64,000 nucleotides of DNA from Malania oleifera (Eukaryota > Streptophyta > Magnoliopsida > Santalales > Ximeniaceae): contig NC_080425.1 of NCBI RefSeq assembly GCF_029873635.1, positions 41,109,390 through 41,173,389 on the forward strand. The letters are read 5' to 3'. The notes under the pieces were generated by a model that was not told where the DNA came from, ran no database searches, and worked only from the letters and a program-made list of their open reading frames with translations. The translations under genes were made by a program, and so were the position numbers. This document shows, one piece after another, positions 48,324-59,756 of the stretch; the first letter of the stretch is position 1, and every line of letters begins with the position of its first letter.

Positions 48324-48535
48324 GCTCACTTAACTGGGTGGAGCGACACCGTTCACAAGTTCTCCTTACAGGGTGGAGTCCCCCTAACTCACTTACCGGG
48401 TGGAACCAAACTGTTACACCTTACAGGACGATGCCTTCCTAGCTCACTTAACTGGGCAGAGCTAAACCAGTTCTCTTTCCAGGACGGAGTCTCCCTAGCT
48501 CACTTACCGGGTCAAGCTAAACTGGTTCTCAGATA
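48324..48535 (-). repeat. Tandem repeats of about 55-63 bases in element C LTR
   Basis: Four diverged units each begin CTCACTTA(A/C)C(T/C)GGG and continue with a GGAGC/GGAACC-like part and ACAGG(A/G)(T/C)G(G/A). Their starts are near 48325, 48388, 48443 and 48499. They amplify the CTCACTTAACGGGTGGAGCG part of the conserved U5-side block, which is single-copy in the other LTRs. Confidence 0.8.
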
Positions 48536-49317
48536 TGAAATTATTGTGTGCAAATAAAGTGCTTCTACAATAAGCAAATGTGTACAATATTAAGCTTAAT
48601 GCACTCTTATATGATGGGAGTTTATGGTCAATAGAGTATTTTTTGTTTATCTCTCAAAAATATATTTATGAAATAATGTGAGAGATGATAATGAAAATGA
48701 TCTTTGATTCAAATATGAAATATTCACTAAGTGTATTTCAAAGATCAAAAACCCAAATAATATCTCCAAAAGTATTTTTAAAATATGAAGCGTAAGAGAT
48801 ATTGGATATTAGCTTATAAAAATATTTTTTTCAATAAACACAATATAAGCTTTTGAATCTTGCAATGGAATGCACAAAGATTCACTAGCTATAAGGAGTC
48901 TTCCCAAAAATATTTATCAACAAAATAATATGGGAAGAACTCAAAGCTTACTCTCAAAAATAATTATCAAAAATAAATGAATAAGTGAGAGTGTAAGCTT
49001 TTAGATAAAATGTATGTTCAAACAATCTTCAATTTGCAATAAATTTTCAAATGAAGAAGATAAATTAATGCTCTCTTTCTAAGATGATTTTGCTAATGAG
49101 TATAAGAAAGAGAATGAAAAATATGCTTGTATGTGTGAGAGTAGAAAAATAATTGCACAAAACATTTGAGAGAATTTCAATGCTAATCAAGTTGTTAATT
49201 AAGCTTATAAGTGGTCTATATATAGATTCTTGAAAAATTTTGACCGTTAGGGACACGCTGGACATTTTAGAATTTGTTTAATCAAAGAATTAATGATGTT
49301 TAGCGCTTAAATTTTGC

Positions 49318-49640
49318 CCAACCCGAGAGATCCAATCGACTAGGGGCTGCTTTGGTTGGCTGGCCTTAAGCAATTTTTCAAATTCCAGAGGGACCCGGTC
49401 GACTGGGCAACATTCCGCTTGGCTGGCCCTAAGTGATTTCCTAAATGTCCAAGAAATAGCCTACTAGCCTGATGATCCGGTCGACTGGTCTTTGAAGGTT
49501 GGTCGGTTCGGGATTTTCTGTTCTAAAATGGCTGGTTGCTTGGAGTTGTAGAAACTGGTCGAGTACTAAGGCCGGTCAGTCGGGGCTATATGACATTGCC
49601 CAAATGTTAAGGTCGGTCGACTGGGGCTTATAACACATAA
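49318..49640 (-). repeat. GGTCGACTGGG motif array in element C LTR
   Basis: About eight variants of CCGGTCGACTGGG/GGTCGGTCGGCTGGG lie here, for example near 49397, 49480, 49612 and 49646. The array lies about 105 bases upstream, in element sense, of the TATA-like site. Confidence 0.75.
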
Positions 49641-50289
49641 TGGGGTCGGTCGGCTGGGCTTAGTTAAACTAATATTTTAGCCCTGTTTTTTATCCAAAAA
49701 ACTTATCAAACCTTTGTGTATGAGTTATGGCATTTTAAATGGAGGGTTTTGGATCCTAAGGTTAGTCTATGGTCATTTTGAGCATCAAACCACATCATGT
49801 ATGATATGCATTATTATAGACCAAATTTAATGCAATGATAATTTAAATGAAAAAAATGTCTTCATTTTTCAACTCTTGCTCTTCACATTGCCATGTCACA
49901 CGCCAGGTGAATTAAGCTTTCAGTTCCTTATGACCTCCATTGTACCTCGACTCATCGTGCCTTCTAATAAAAATCTGTTCAAGCACTAGATGCACAAGTG
50001 AGATACTTAAGATTTGTCATAATCAAAATGGGACAGGACTCTTAAAGTCAACAATCTTGCATTATTACAAATTAAATATAAGACACGTGCCAAAAGGAAG
50101 GCCCAAATTCGCATGGGGTCTATGGAGTCATATGGGGCCCACATGCGTCTTGAGGTGGATCTTGCTTCACTTGGGTCTTCAAGCACCTAATAGTCTTGAA
50201 ACAACATATCCAAGCAAAATACAAAATCAACATAATTATAAAGTCTTCAAAAAAAGTCTTCCATCAAAAGTCTTCCAATAATCCCATGT

Positions 50290-50700
50290 GTACCTACAAA
50301 ATAGTTACGAACAATAGTGGACATCGGGATGCTGTACACGTGTCACCATATCTGCAAAGAAAATAGGCAAGGCATGTTGATCCCCATCACCAAGTGTTCC
50401 TTTTTTGAGTTCCGTAAAATCATCTATTTGATGAAGCTCCAGATTAAAATGAGCCACCCAGACCATCAGAACATAGAATGAATTATTCTTGGATATTGGA
50501 GAGAAGGTTTCTTTGTGATAAATGCCCTTTCGTTGGTTATAGCCTTTAGCTACTAACCTGACCTTGAATCTTTCAATCTCACCTCTAGAATAACATTTGG
50601 TTTTGAAGACCCATTTGCAACCAACTGCTTTACACCCACTAGGTAGCATTACCAAGTCTCAAACTTGGTTGTGATCCATTGATGCTAGTTTTCATAGCAT
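50290..50700 (-). pseudogene. Copia reverse transcriptase fragment (second lineage)
   Basis: The minus strand from 50655 reads GCKAVGCKWVFKTK, then RFKVRLVAKGYNQRKGI and KETFSPISKNNSFYVLM, ending at LELHQID. These are the N-terminal RT motifs of a copia element different from the Sirevirus-type ones. It is truncated just before the catalytic palm. The remaining 50305-50400 segment is not recognised. Confidence 0.82.
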
Positions 50701-51620
50701 CCATCCACTAAGGAACTTGGGGGCTATTTGTAGATTCTTAGAAATTAGCTAGATCATCATGAATTCCTATGTCATATTCATATTCTTGTACATACAATAT
50801 GAAATTGTCTGAAATTGTAGGCCTTCCAATTCTTAAACTTATAATAGTCTATCTTTTTATGTCTAAGTTTATGGCAGAAATTTCATTTTACTTTAAAGGG
50901 TATTAGACTTAAAATTCAACTAATTGTTGAGGTTTCCCAAAATCCTTCTTCTTGTTCCCAAATCTATAGTTTTTTCAAACATTTCTCCCAAAACTCTTTG
51001 TCCCAATAGAAGAAGATGAACTATGAGTGACAACTTGAACCAAGTTTATCTTACCCTTTCTCAACATCTCTTCCTCTTGAACCTCTATTTTCGTCATCTC
51101 ATTCAAACTCCATTCCTTTTACTATGCATTATAAAAGGTTTTCAATGCATCGAAATGAGAATGTAAGGATTCTAGAATTTACCAAACTAGGAAACTTTGA
51201 CTTAGAGATACTTTCATCTTATTCAGTTTATTATAATAATAAGTGAGCTTCATGGTATGCTATCACACTCCACTAGAACCATAATACTTGTTGGAACTCA
51301 GTAGCCTCATGTCTATCCCCTTCTGAACCTTGTCAAATTTAGTAAATTTTTTGAAAACTTCTTTCGGGAAATCCTTAGCATTTCCTGTTTCAGGAACACT
51401 TTGCCCAATGAATTTCTCTATTGTATACTTCATAAGCATTAGACACACTCGATTTAAGTGTTCCCATCTCTCATAGTGAGTTTTATCAACAGCATATGCA
51501 TTCTCATTCGGTGTCAAGGGTTCATCCTCTCTCATTGCTAGATCCATATTCACGATAGCAAGATGAACCCTAGTAGACTCAATCCAATCCTCATAATTTG
51601 TCCTAGACGGTATATTAATG
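50701..51620 (-). pseudogene. Copia gag fragment joined to pre-RT region
   Basis: The gag is readable from about 51600 (YEDWIESTRVHLAIVNMDLAM) through the ORF at 51263-51553 (HYERWEHLNRVCLMLMKYTI) and in degraded form to about 51000 (REEMLRKGKINLVQVV). It then passes to an RT-linker-like segment (IGRPTISDNFILYVQEYEYD) at about 50780-50840. Protease and most of integrase are missing, so this is an internally deleted element. No LTRs were found for it. Confidence 0.75.
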
Positions 51621-52197
51621 GCAGATAATTGTAGAAGCAGAGTATTTGAGGAAATGTTAAATAAACATATTCATTATGCATGTAAATAATAGAAGACATG
51701 CTAAACAAAACTTTCCTCTCTATTTTATTCAAATATGGGCAATATCAACCCCTTTGCTATTGCAGTTCCGCCTAAGCTTCCTGAACTATAATTTTAAAAT
51801 AGTTCATCTCATAATAAAGCAAATTAATCAAATATTATCCATTTGAAAATTAGATATCAATAGGGTATTTGAATCTTCAAGTGTATAATACCCAATCCAC
51901 TTTCTTTATTCCCATCAAAATATTTCACAACTAGCGACATACCAATAAGGTACAAGCACCAACCATGAAATTTCTAGCACCATTTGCAATCTGCTTGAAG
52001 AGAAATTTACATGACTAGTTTCACTTTAGAAGAAATAATTTCTTCCTAATGAACAACATTGATTATGTACCACTATAGATAAGGACACAATCAATTATGC
52101 TCACTAATTTTCTAAGATAATTATGGTCATTTTAGATTGCTTAATATCTGATCCAACTTCACAATCAATTAGAATGTCAACTACATAAATATTATAT

Positions 52198-52237
<40 letters not shown>

Positions 52238-53450
52238 GAATACATTGCAATCAAAATTTCGAATCATGTCAAAATAATGTCAACATTGAGAGTATGAATT
52301 TAGTGTGTTTCTTACAAGTTCCATAAAGAATAAAAAAAAAAAAATATTATCCCTAGAATTGGAGATTATAACATAAAATACGCAATTAAAATTTCTAATT
52401 TTGAGAGACTAATTTCTTGACAAGTCAAAAGATTATGGTATATATCCTAGAAATTCTGAAAAATTTTGAAAAAAGTGAATAAAAAATTCATAGTAGGACA
52501 CTAATTTTATGATGAATTCACACTTGATTTGTACCCAATTTCATAACCCCTTTTATTAAATTTGTGAAAAAACATGAAAAAAGAAATTTTTTGAGAGAGC
52601 ACTTATTTTCATGAATGTGTCGTTCAAGATCTTCTACCATAGGAAAACAATGCTAACCAACTCTTCAATCAATCTATATATATAAACGAATTCAAGAAGG
52701 CATGAAAGGGAAAAAGAAAAACGAGATTTAATCAAAATTTTTATTTCATGAACAGGACTATGAAATATTTTGAGAACGACATAGCAAAGAACTAATGATG
52801 GTTGGCTTGATGAATTGGTAATGAGGAACTTAACAACATTGATAGGTGGCATTAAGTGGAAACTAACAAGGGAGCAACTTAAAGGGTTCGTCGAGGATGG
52901 TGTGTTTGCAGCAACTTGAAGGTAGTGAACTATAGTAGTTAGTCATTGAAGTTGATGACATTGTTTGATAGCAAGTTGACGATAGTTTCGAAAGTCAATT
53001 TCTACAACAATAGTTAGGTTTTGACGAAAAGTGACAGCAATCAACAATAATTAGTCAAGAAGAAAATATAAATGCAAATAATGTTAGATGATGATGATGA
53101 TAACGAGGAATATACCCTATACCTTTTTCTTTCCCACATCCATCGAATGTTTTTTAAAATTGGACTGCATATTAGCAAGTCGTCTATCTCCATCTCATGC
53201 CTCTTCTTACTCTAACAAAGAACTTAAAAGCTACAATATGAAAGTCATAAAGGTCTAATCGATTAAATCCCCTTCTAACTCTAATATCACATTCATACAC
53301 ACAAACAACAAAAATAATATTATTTGTAAGTTTGAAATGATACAAAGAGTTTACATACACATTAAAAAATACATCAAGCATTAAAAATTTTATGTAGGTA
53401 ATAAAGTCATAGAAAAAACAAAAGATGAAAAAAACTTTGATAAATTATGG
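51621..53450. other. AT-rich DNA without recognised genes
   Basis: No protein family, tRNA or LTR ends recognised. It contains a TACA/CA microsatellite at 52197-52236. Short ORFs here have no recognisable motif. Confidence 0.5.
52197..52236. repeat. (TACA)n(CA)n microsatellite
   Basis: Compound TACATACA then CACACA repeat of 40 bases in AT-rich DNA. Confidence 0.92.
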
Positions 53451-53454
53451 GGAG

Positions 53455-53860
53455 AGTTGTGGGCGCGTGGGTTGTATTTTCTAAATGCAATAAAGGGCAG
53501 CCCACGCGCTTTGATCACATTCCAGTGGTACAAAGAGCAATACCAGAAGCGCACTTAGCATGCCCATGATTGGAGCACGTGAACCCCGTGGACCTCATCC
53601 TCTCCTCTACTTTTTCATTTCATATAATACATTATATTATATATATTCCATAAGATATAAAGTCATACGTACCACAAAGCATATATCATATCCCACTATC
53701 CCACACATTTTTATTTATAAATCCTCACCGTCCTTCCCCCCTTTACAATAATACCGATGACGGTCCAGATCTCCTCGCTTGTCCCTTCACAAAGCTCTTC
53801 GCTGTCACAACAACCGTCCGATCGCCTAGGGTTCTTATTTTCATTTCTTCTCTAACGAGA
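53455..53860 (+). promoter_or_regulatory. Promoter-like or 5' UTR-like segment, no gene identified
   Basis: Unlike its AT-rich surroundings this stretch has an inverted repeat GCGCGTGGG/CCCACGCGC (53463-53471 and 53501-53509), a CACGTG box near 53576, TTTATAAAT near 53710, and then a GC-richer, CT-rich leader with CTAGGGTTC near 53828. An ATG at about 53757 opens only 32 codons (MTVQISSLVPSQSS). It could be the 5' end of a lost or intron-split gene. No product is recognised. Confidence 0.25.
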
Positions 53861-54612
53861 AGATATGTGGAGCTACATTTTAATCTTCTTATATAATGTT
53901 GTTTGAGTTTGAGTGACCCAAAGGTGAAAATATCAAAGCCCAACGAAAGGGTAGGATTTTTGGCTCCGGAAATTACGGCACAGTGCTTGAGCGCCTGGCA
54001 AAGTCCAAACTTAAAGAGGCGGGAAGATTTAAGTATAGATAATATGCTTCCCGTTAAAATACTATATATATATATATATATATATTTCTCAAGAAATCTT
54101 TAGTGAAAGTCGAGTTTTGTCTCATTTCGTGAGCATGAAATAAAATGGGTTGACCTGAAATTCAATAGATAACCAACCATCAAATTAAATTTTATCTTAG
54201 TATTATGACTATAGAAATATCAATACAACTAGTTTTTTACTTATCACATGTTAATTATGCGCATTTAAATATTGTTAAGCACTATTTTGTAAGACTTATA
54301 TATATATTTAGTATTTTTCATTTATGCAACTTAAATTTAATCCTAAATTCATTAGATTATATATATAAAAAAAAAAGGTACATAACAAGCTGTAGTTTCA
54401 AACTTAATGACCTAATTTTATGTAATAAAATTTAGCATTTGTTGAGAATTCAACTCGTGAATTTGTCTCACATTGAAAAATTTGAGTAAATGATGGGTCA
54501 ATATATACATAGTTGGGTCCAAAACTCAATACGCTTAAACTTTTGGGTCAATTTAGTGTTCAATCATATGCATCAAGTCCATTTATGGATTCCTCCGATG
54601 CTAACACGTTTA

Positions 54613-54803
54613 AGAGAGAAATTATTAGGTTTTTTGAGAAATTATTAGGTTAGTTTACCCAATCACTTCATATTTTATCCTTTTATTTTGAATGATTTTG
54701 AGCTTAAAATTATTTGTTTAATTTAAACTTAAAATCACTCAAAATCATTCACAAAATATTAATGATCTAAAATATTTAAATGACCTAATCTAATAATTTC
54801 TCT
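54613..54803. mobile_element. Fold-back (MITE-like) element
   Basis: GAGAAATTATTAGGTTAG at 54636-54653 is matched in inverted order by CTAATCTAATAATTTCTCT at 54785-54803. An inner inverted pair (GAATGATTTTGAGCTTAAAA and TTAAAATCACTCAAAATCATTC) extends the hairpin. The left end is itself duplicated (AGAGAAATTATTAGGTT also at 54614). No clear TSD, and the superfamily is not assigned. Confidence 0.6.
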
Positions 54804-55317
54804 GACTTTAATTGGCGTTTTTTTTTGGTTAAACACCTCTTTTCAATAGGGCTAAATGCACTTTAAATGCTTGACTTCAATTTTTTCCCATAAATTTTAA
54901 AGTGCATTTAATCTTACTTTCAATTTTAGTTCTACTAGTCTATTCTCTTTAAGTATGAAAAGTAATTGTTTTATTTTTATTTTTAAAAAAAATTCAATTT
55001 CTTTCCTAAACTAAAACATTTTTTCCCTTTCCAATATTGAGATATTGCTATTGAAATTTAATATTAGATTTTGAAACCTAAACTGCTATGAAGTCCATAG
55101 ATTTTGGGCTATAGATTAGATTTGAAATTTTAGGTAGTCTTTCTCAACTTGTATTTAGATCAAATCATGTGATTAGAGGCATGGATTAGAACTCATACGT
55201 ATCCTTTTTAGATTCTCCAATAATGACCCTAACCTACTAAAAGAAATTTATTTTATGGATGATCTTGGCATTTCATTGAGCCATTTCATATAATATTAGA
55301 ATAGATCTAGAAGCCAA

Positions 55318-55372
<55 letters not shown>

Positions 55373-55930
55373 TATTATAAATACACAACCATAGACGGGA
55401 TGAGCATTAGTGAGGCTAAATGATTTTATTGTTTACATAGTTGATTTTGAAGGGTAGAAATAATTTGATGAAAAGAGAGAATTGTCATTTTAGAGTAGGG
55501 TTTGAGATGTGGCCAAAAATTATTTCTGTTTATTCTTTGACAAAAGTTACTTAATAAATTAATGACCTTTATTTAAAAAAAATTTAATGACCATTATCTC
55601 AAGTATATATACATTATTAGTTTTTTTTTTTTAAAAAAAATTGATCTAATGTTACTAATTGAAAACTATATTAATAAGAAGTCTACTTGGTCATTTGTTA
55701 ATGCTATAGTTTTACAACAATCTATACCAATATAAAATGACAACAATATTTACTAAACAAGTTTTCAAGTGAAAAATCATAACACTTCTTCAAAGTGATT
55801 TTTTAGTAACAATATTTTTTGCATATATGGGTTCAACATTACTAAATGAGTCTAGGTAATATAGATGATAAAAAAAAATTTGGAAATCCTGCAAAATGGC
55901 ACAGAGTAGGTAAAAATGACAAAATAATAA
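54804..55930. other. AT-rich DNA without recognised genes
   Basis: No conserved coding signal on either strand. Contains the TA microsatellite and short A or T runs. Confidence 0.5.
55321..55370. repeat. (TA)n microsatellite
   Basis: Twenty-five TA units in AT-rich DNA. Confidence 0.95.
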
Positions 55931-55937
55931 AATACTA

Positions 55938-56121
55938 TAATGCTCTTTGGTGACCCCAAGGTCACGAGTTCAATTGCCCATTGAGAGTTTATCCCAATGA
56001 ATTATCAAGGGTGTGTCAATGGACGGATGACTTTCACTCTCCCGGATTTGGTACTGCACCATAGTGTCCTAAAGTGGCACGATAGTAACTAGAGTCGTCA
56101 GGTTATCAAAAAAAAAAAAAA
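55938..56121 (+). mobile_element. SINE-like sequence with poly(A) tail
   Basis: GGTCACGAGTTCAATTGCCC near 55964 resembles a tRNA-type B box. It is followed by a 120-base body (CGGATGACTTTCACTCTCCC, GGTACTGCACC, GAGTCGTCAGGTTATC) and an A run at 56108-56121. An A box is not obvious, so it may be 5' truncated. No clear TSD. Confidence 0.6.
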
Positions 56122-57300
56122 CCATTATAATTAATTATTTTCACATTTATAAATGTCAATTATAAGAATCTATATCATTTAGATTGACTCAAAATAAAAG
56201 TCAATTAAGAGTGCGGGTTCCGTATGGTATATATATAATTTTTCACAAGGAATGATATTTTCAATTCAATGTGGTTTTGTTAAATCCAAGAAAAGGCATA
56301 AAGCCTTTTTATTTTTATTATTTATTTATTTTCTAACTTTGGCTTAGTATTAGCATCACTAGTCTAATAAGTGGAAGAAATCCCCTTAAAATATGGAAGA
56401 TATTCAGGCAAGTGGGGCTACTTCAAAAATAAATAAATATTTGCTCATAACAATAATGATCATAAATAAGAGGCATGCATGATTATTTTCCTTAAATAAA
56501 GAGAAAAAATAATAAAAAAATATATATAAGTAATGAAAAATAATTATTTTCTACTGCCTAACCCAAATAAAAATTAAATCGCTTTTTTAGGTCTGGGATA
56601 CAATAAATAAATAAATAAATAAATAAAAATCAAGTCCTAAAACGGATACTATGCATAACCTGCTATCAATGCATAGGGGAAAGAGAGAAAGCAAATTATT
56701 AATTTTGAAAAATTGATGAAATAAAAATCAATTATTTAATTTTCCTTTATTTTTTGGGCTTGTTTTCCATTTTACTTACACAAACAAAGCAAATAGCAAT
56801 CCTATAATTACAAATACATGCAAACAAATTCTCCTTCTATACAATCTTTCCCTCTCTCTCATTCGTCCCTTTGGACCAAACTACATAAAACCCCTCACCT
56901 TCATGTTCTAGGAAAATTCCAAAAACCAAAAGAAAAACCAATATATAAAACCAAGACAACAAAGAAAAACAAATTCACAAACAAAACTAAACGGAGTCTG
57001 GAACCTCTCTCTTCTTTTCTGAGATGATCATCATCATCATCATCCCTGTCGTAACATTATCAACCACTCCACTCGTCATCACAAACTCAAATTCCAAATC
57101 TGCAATTTAAAATCCAAAATCAAACCGAACAACCCCTTCCTTCCTGCTACCTCCTATAACAAATTAATCTCATACTGAAAGATTTTAATAAACCATACTG
57201 CTATATATATATATATCTATATTTAAATATAATATATGAAGAAGAAGCAATCTAATTAATTACCAACCATCTTATAATTAATATTCAGACGTACGTACTA
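56122..57300. other. AT-rich DNA downstream of TCP8
   Basis: Probably the 3' flank of TCP8 on the minus strand. The part next to the stop codon (about 57030-57300) is a candidate 3' UTR. It has an (ATA)n-like AAAT run near 56605-56625 and a TCATCA run near 57027. No gene recognised. Confidence 0.45.
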
Positions 57301-58887
57301 TCATTGAGAACTATTCGGGTTTTCTTCCCCGCTATCGGCTGCTTGAGGCTGCTGCTGCTGTTGCTGATTCTGCAATGGATGGTTTTGCTCCGTGTTCACA
57401 TTCATTCCGCCCCTTGAATAAGCATTGAGGGCTGCCAACATCCCCAAATTGGTGTCCGAGACGCCTAATCCGAGATGCTGCGACGGCTGCTGCTGCAACA
57501 GCATGGAACCCAACTGCAGGGCGCTGGCACGGCTGCCCTGAAATTCCAAACTGCTCGGAAAATTGACTCTCGGCATGAAATGCAAGGGTGCTTGGAGGGT
57601 ATTGCCGCTTGCGCTGGGTGCCGTGGGGAAGGTCCACATCTGAGTTTCAGAAGATGGACCCGTCCCGGAAGCGCCGGAGGCCACCGTAGGATGGCCATCC
57701 GCAGCCCCACCCGTTACCGGCAGCATCCAGAACGCGCTGCCAGCTGCGGCCCCACTGGTGGGGGCGGGCGCCACCGCCCACATGGCAGTGGCGGGCACCA
57801 TGTTCGATGTCCGAAGTAAGCTTGCACTCTGACCTGAAGGGCTTGATTCTTGTTGCTGTTTCGGCATTGGGATTGCGCTTTTAAATGCCTTGTTCGCGGA
57901 AGGAGACGCTGCGCTACTGCCCGGACCGCCTTCTCCCGGCGACTGAGATTCTTCCTTGAACAAATCTTCTCTGAACCGCTTCCTCATGAAACCATCGGTG
58001 GCGGAATCTCCGCCCCCAGGCTCGCTGCCACCGCCGCCGCCACTGCTGGGAAGTGCTTCGGCAATCTGATCTGCAGTGAGGAGATGAGGCTGATGGTGTT
58101 GGTGGTGGAACCCCAGCATAGAGGAATGAGGGAAGCCTTCTTCGTAGTGAGTGTGGTGCGCCTGAGCCAGGGCCAAGGCGTTGTGGAAGGAATGCGGTGC
58201 TGATTTTGACGGTGGAGCTGACAGAGTGGAGCCACTGCTTCGAAGAGAGACGTTGAGGGTGGAGAAGTTAGCTGGGATCGTGCCCGTGCCGGTGGCGGCG
58301 ATGATCGCCGGCTCAGCTTGCTGGAGGAGCCACTCAATTGTCTCGCCGTCGGATTTGTGACCTAATTCTCTGGTCAATTGGAAGACTCGTGCGGCGCAGG
58401 TCGCCGGCATTCGGATGCGGCGGCCGCGGCCGTCGACCTTTGTGTGGCGGTCTTTGGTGGATCGCTTCGTCGTTTGCAGCGCTGACGGCGGGGTGGTGGC
58501 GATAGTGAGCTGCTGCTGGTTTTTCTTGGAGGGATCGAGGAGAGGGGAGGAGCGGGAGGAAGGGTGAGTTTCGGATCTGGTGGCGATGGCAAGGGAGGCG
58601 TCCACCAGTTGCGGCGGGGGGGCGGCGGAGGGAGTAGAAGCGGTGGTGGGGGAAGAGGTGGAGGAAGATGAGGAGATGGAGGGCATGAACGGGGGTTGGG
58701 ATGGTGCAGATCGGCCATCGAAGGGGATGGAGAGCTGCGAAGAGGAAGACTGCTGAGTACTCTGGGCGTGGTGGAGATGGTGGTGGTGGAGGGAAGGTTG
58801 GTGGTGGTGGTGGTGGTGGTGGTGGTGGTGGGGTTGTGAAGTGTTGTTGGAGTTTTGCTTATTACTCTGCAAATCTGTTAGTTCCAT
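57301..58887 (-). CDS. TCP8: Class I TCP transcription factor, TCP8 orthologue
   Basis: A 528-residue, single-exon DNA-binding regulator acting in the nucleus. The class I (PCF) TCP domain spans residues 143-200: basic region [17 protein letters not shown] (145-161), helix I (162-175), loop GHKSDG, helix [14 protein letters not shown]. It includes the class I Cys at 164. The family binds GTGGGNCC-like sites as dimers. TCP8 identity rests on motifs outside the domain: QLVDASLAI (93-101), [25 protein letters not shown] and FWMLPV (369-391), [28 protein letters not shown] (472-494) and the acidic end GEENPNSSQ. The N-terminus is unusually long, with a ten-His run (20-29), HHHHLHH, and Ser/Pro-rich sequence. 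The ATG is the first in a GC-rich island; the T in MPATCAAR replaces the more usual L or A. Antisense and frame-shifted ORFs here are shadows. Confidence 0.95.
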   Translation of the reverse strand: MELTDLQSNKQNSNNTSQPHHHHHHHHHHQPSLHHHHLHHAQSTQQSSSSQLSIPFDGRSAPSQPPFMPSISSSSSTSSPTTASTPSAAPPPQLVDASLAIATRSETHPSSRSSPLLDPSKKNQQQLTIATTPPSALQTTKRSTKDRHTKVDGRGRRIRMPATCAARVFQLTRELGHKSDGETIEWLLQQAEPAIIAATGTGTIPANFSTLNVSLRSSGSTLSAPPSKSAPHSFHNALALAQAHHTHYEEGFPHSSMLGFHHQHHQPHLLTADQIAEALPSSGGGGGSEPGGGDSATDGFMRKRFREDLFKEESQSPGEGGPGSSAASPSANKAFKSAIPMPKQQQESSPSGQSASLLRTSNMVPATAMWAVAPAPTSGAAAGSAFWMLPVTGGAADGHPTVASGASGTGPSSETQMWTFPTAPSASGNTLQAPLHFMPRVNFPSSLEFQGSRASALQLGSMLLQQQPSQHLGLGVSDTNLGMLAALNAYSRGGMNVNTEQNHPLQNQQQQQQPQAADSGEENPNSSQ

Positions 58888-59069
58888 GTCTGTGGGGTTT
58901 AGTGGGGGATTGGATTGGATTTGTCTTTTTTTTTTTTTTTCCTAATTTTTTTTTCTTGGGGTTCAAAGCTGATACTGGGCTGTGCCCTTTTTCAATCTCT
59001 GGTTGATGATCAACCCCATCTTCTCTTCTATCTCACCCCTCCTCCACCCCCTTCCTAGAGAGAGAAAGT

Positions 59070-59107
<38 letters not shown>

Positions 59108-59300
59108 AGAGAGAGAAAACCCCAAACTATATTGCAGGCAAGCTTGGACCTTACTATGACTTGTAGTTTGTGGGGTTGCTTTGCTTTGCTTTGCTTTCTA
59201 TTGACTGTTGTCTTAATTTGCTCAGAGAGAGAGAGAGAGAGAGGTGCGTAGGTTAAGATGGTGGAAGCAGATGGGGGACCTGAGAAAAGTAGCAGAAGCC
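58888..59300 (-). promoter_or_regulatory. TCP8 upstream region with GA/CT repeats
   Basis: On the coding strand the leader is CT-rich: a poly-A run (plus poly-T at 58928-58940), then GA tracts on the plus strand at 59071-59105 and 59224-59243. CT/GA repeats are common in 5' leaders of plant regulators and are targets of GAGA-binding BPC proteins in this gene class. No TATA box or transcription start can be fixed by eye. Confidence 0.5.
59071..59105. repeat. (GA)n microsatellite upstream of TCP8
   Basis: About seventeen GA units, about 185 bases upstream of the TCP8 start codon. A second GA tract lies at 59224-59243. Confidence 0.95.
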
Positions 59301-59605
59301 CACTCGTGGGGTCTCGTAAAAGAATGTTAAAATGGGCTTTGTTTTTTTACAGGGACAAACACACACACAAATACCTAAGAAAGGCCAGCTTACCATACAA
59401 CTTATTGACACAGGAAAGACTGCTAATATAATGGGCCTCTAGGGTCAGAATTACCCTTTCTTGGATTGACAGAATTGGCAAACTATAAGGACACCACTGT
59501 CTTTTTCACCCCACAAGTGCCCCTCCATTAAATCAAAATGAAGGCACCCAAATCAATTCAGGAGCCTAAAATATTTCAATTACTACTCCAGAATGTGGTT
59601 TATAA

Positions 59606-59607
<2 letters not shown>

Positions 59608-59645
<38 letters not shown>
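59608..59645. repeat. (TA)n microsatellite
   Basis: About nineteen TA units in the far upstream region of TCP8. Confidence 0.93.
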
Positions 59646-59647
<2 letters not shown>

Positions 59648-59756
59648 GTCCTCTTTAGCTGAAAACTGCATAGATGCAGTGGCAGCAGGGAGCCAGCAAA
59701 CTGCAGACCAGAAGGCCTTCTTAAGGCAGGAGGAGAGACCAAATGATACCCTCAAC

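Larger units (their letters stand above)
47957..50053 (-). repeat. 5' LTR of element C
   Basis: Plus-strand ends TGTGATTTTTGGTG and AAAGTCAACA, 2,097 bases. It contains a G run near 47987-48001, a tandemly amplified U5-side block at 48324-48535, a TATA-like TATATATAG near 49210-49220 and an array of GGTCGACTGGG motifs at 49318-49640. Confidence 0.87.

Noticed and set aside
57475-58718. Several ORFs of about 80-117 residues on both strands inside TCP8
   Set aside because: They are frame shadows of the GC-rich TCP8 coding sequence; they have no conserved motif of their own, while the 528-residue frame has the full TCP domain.
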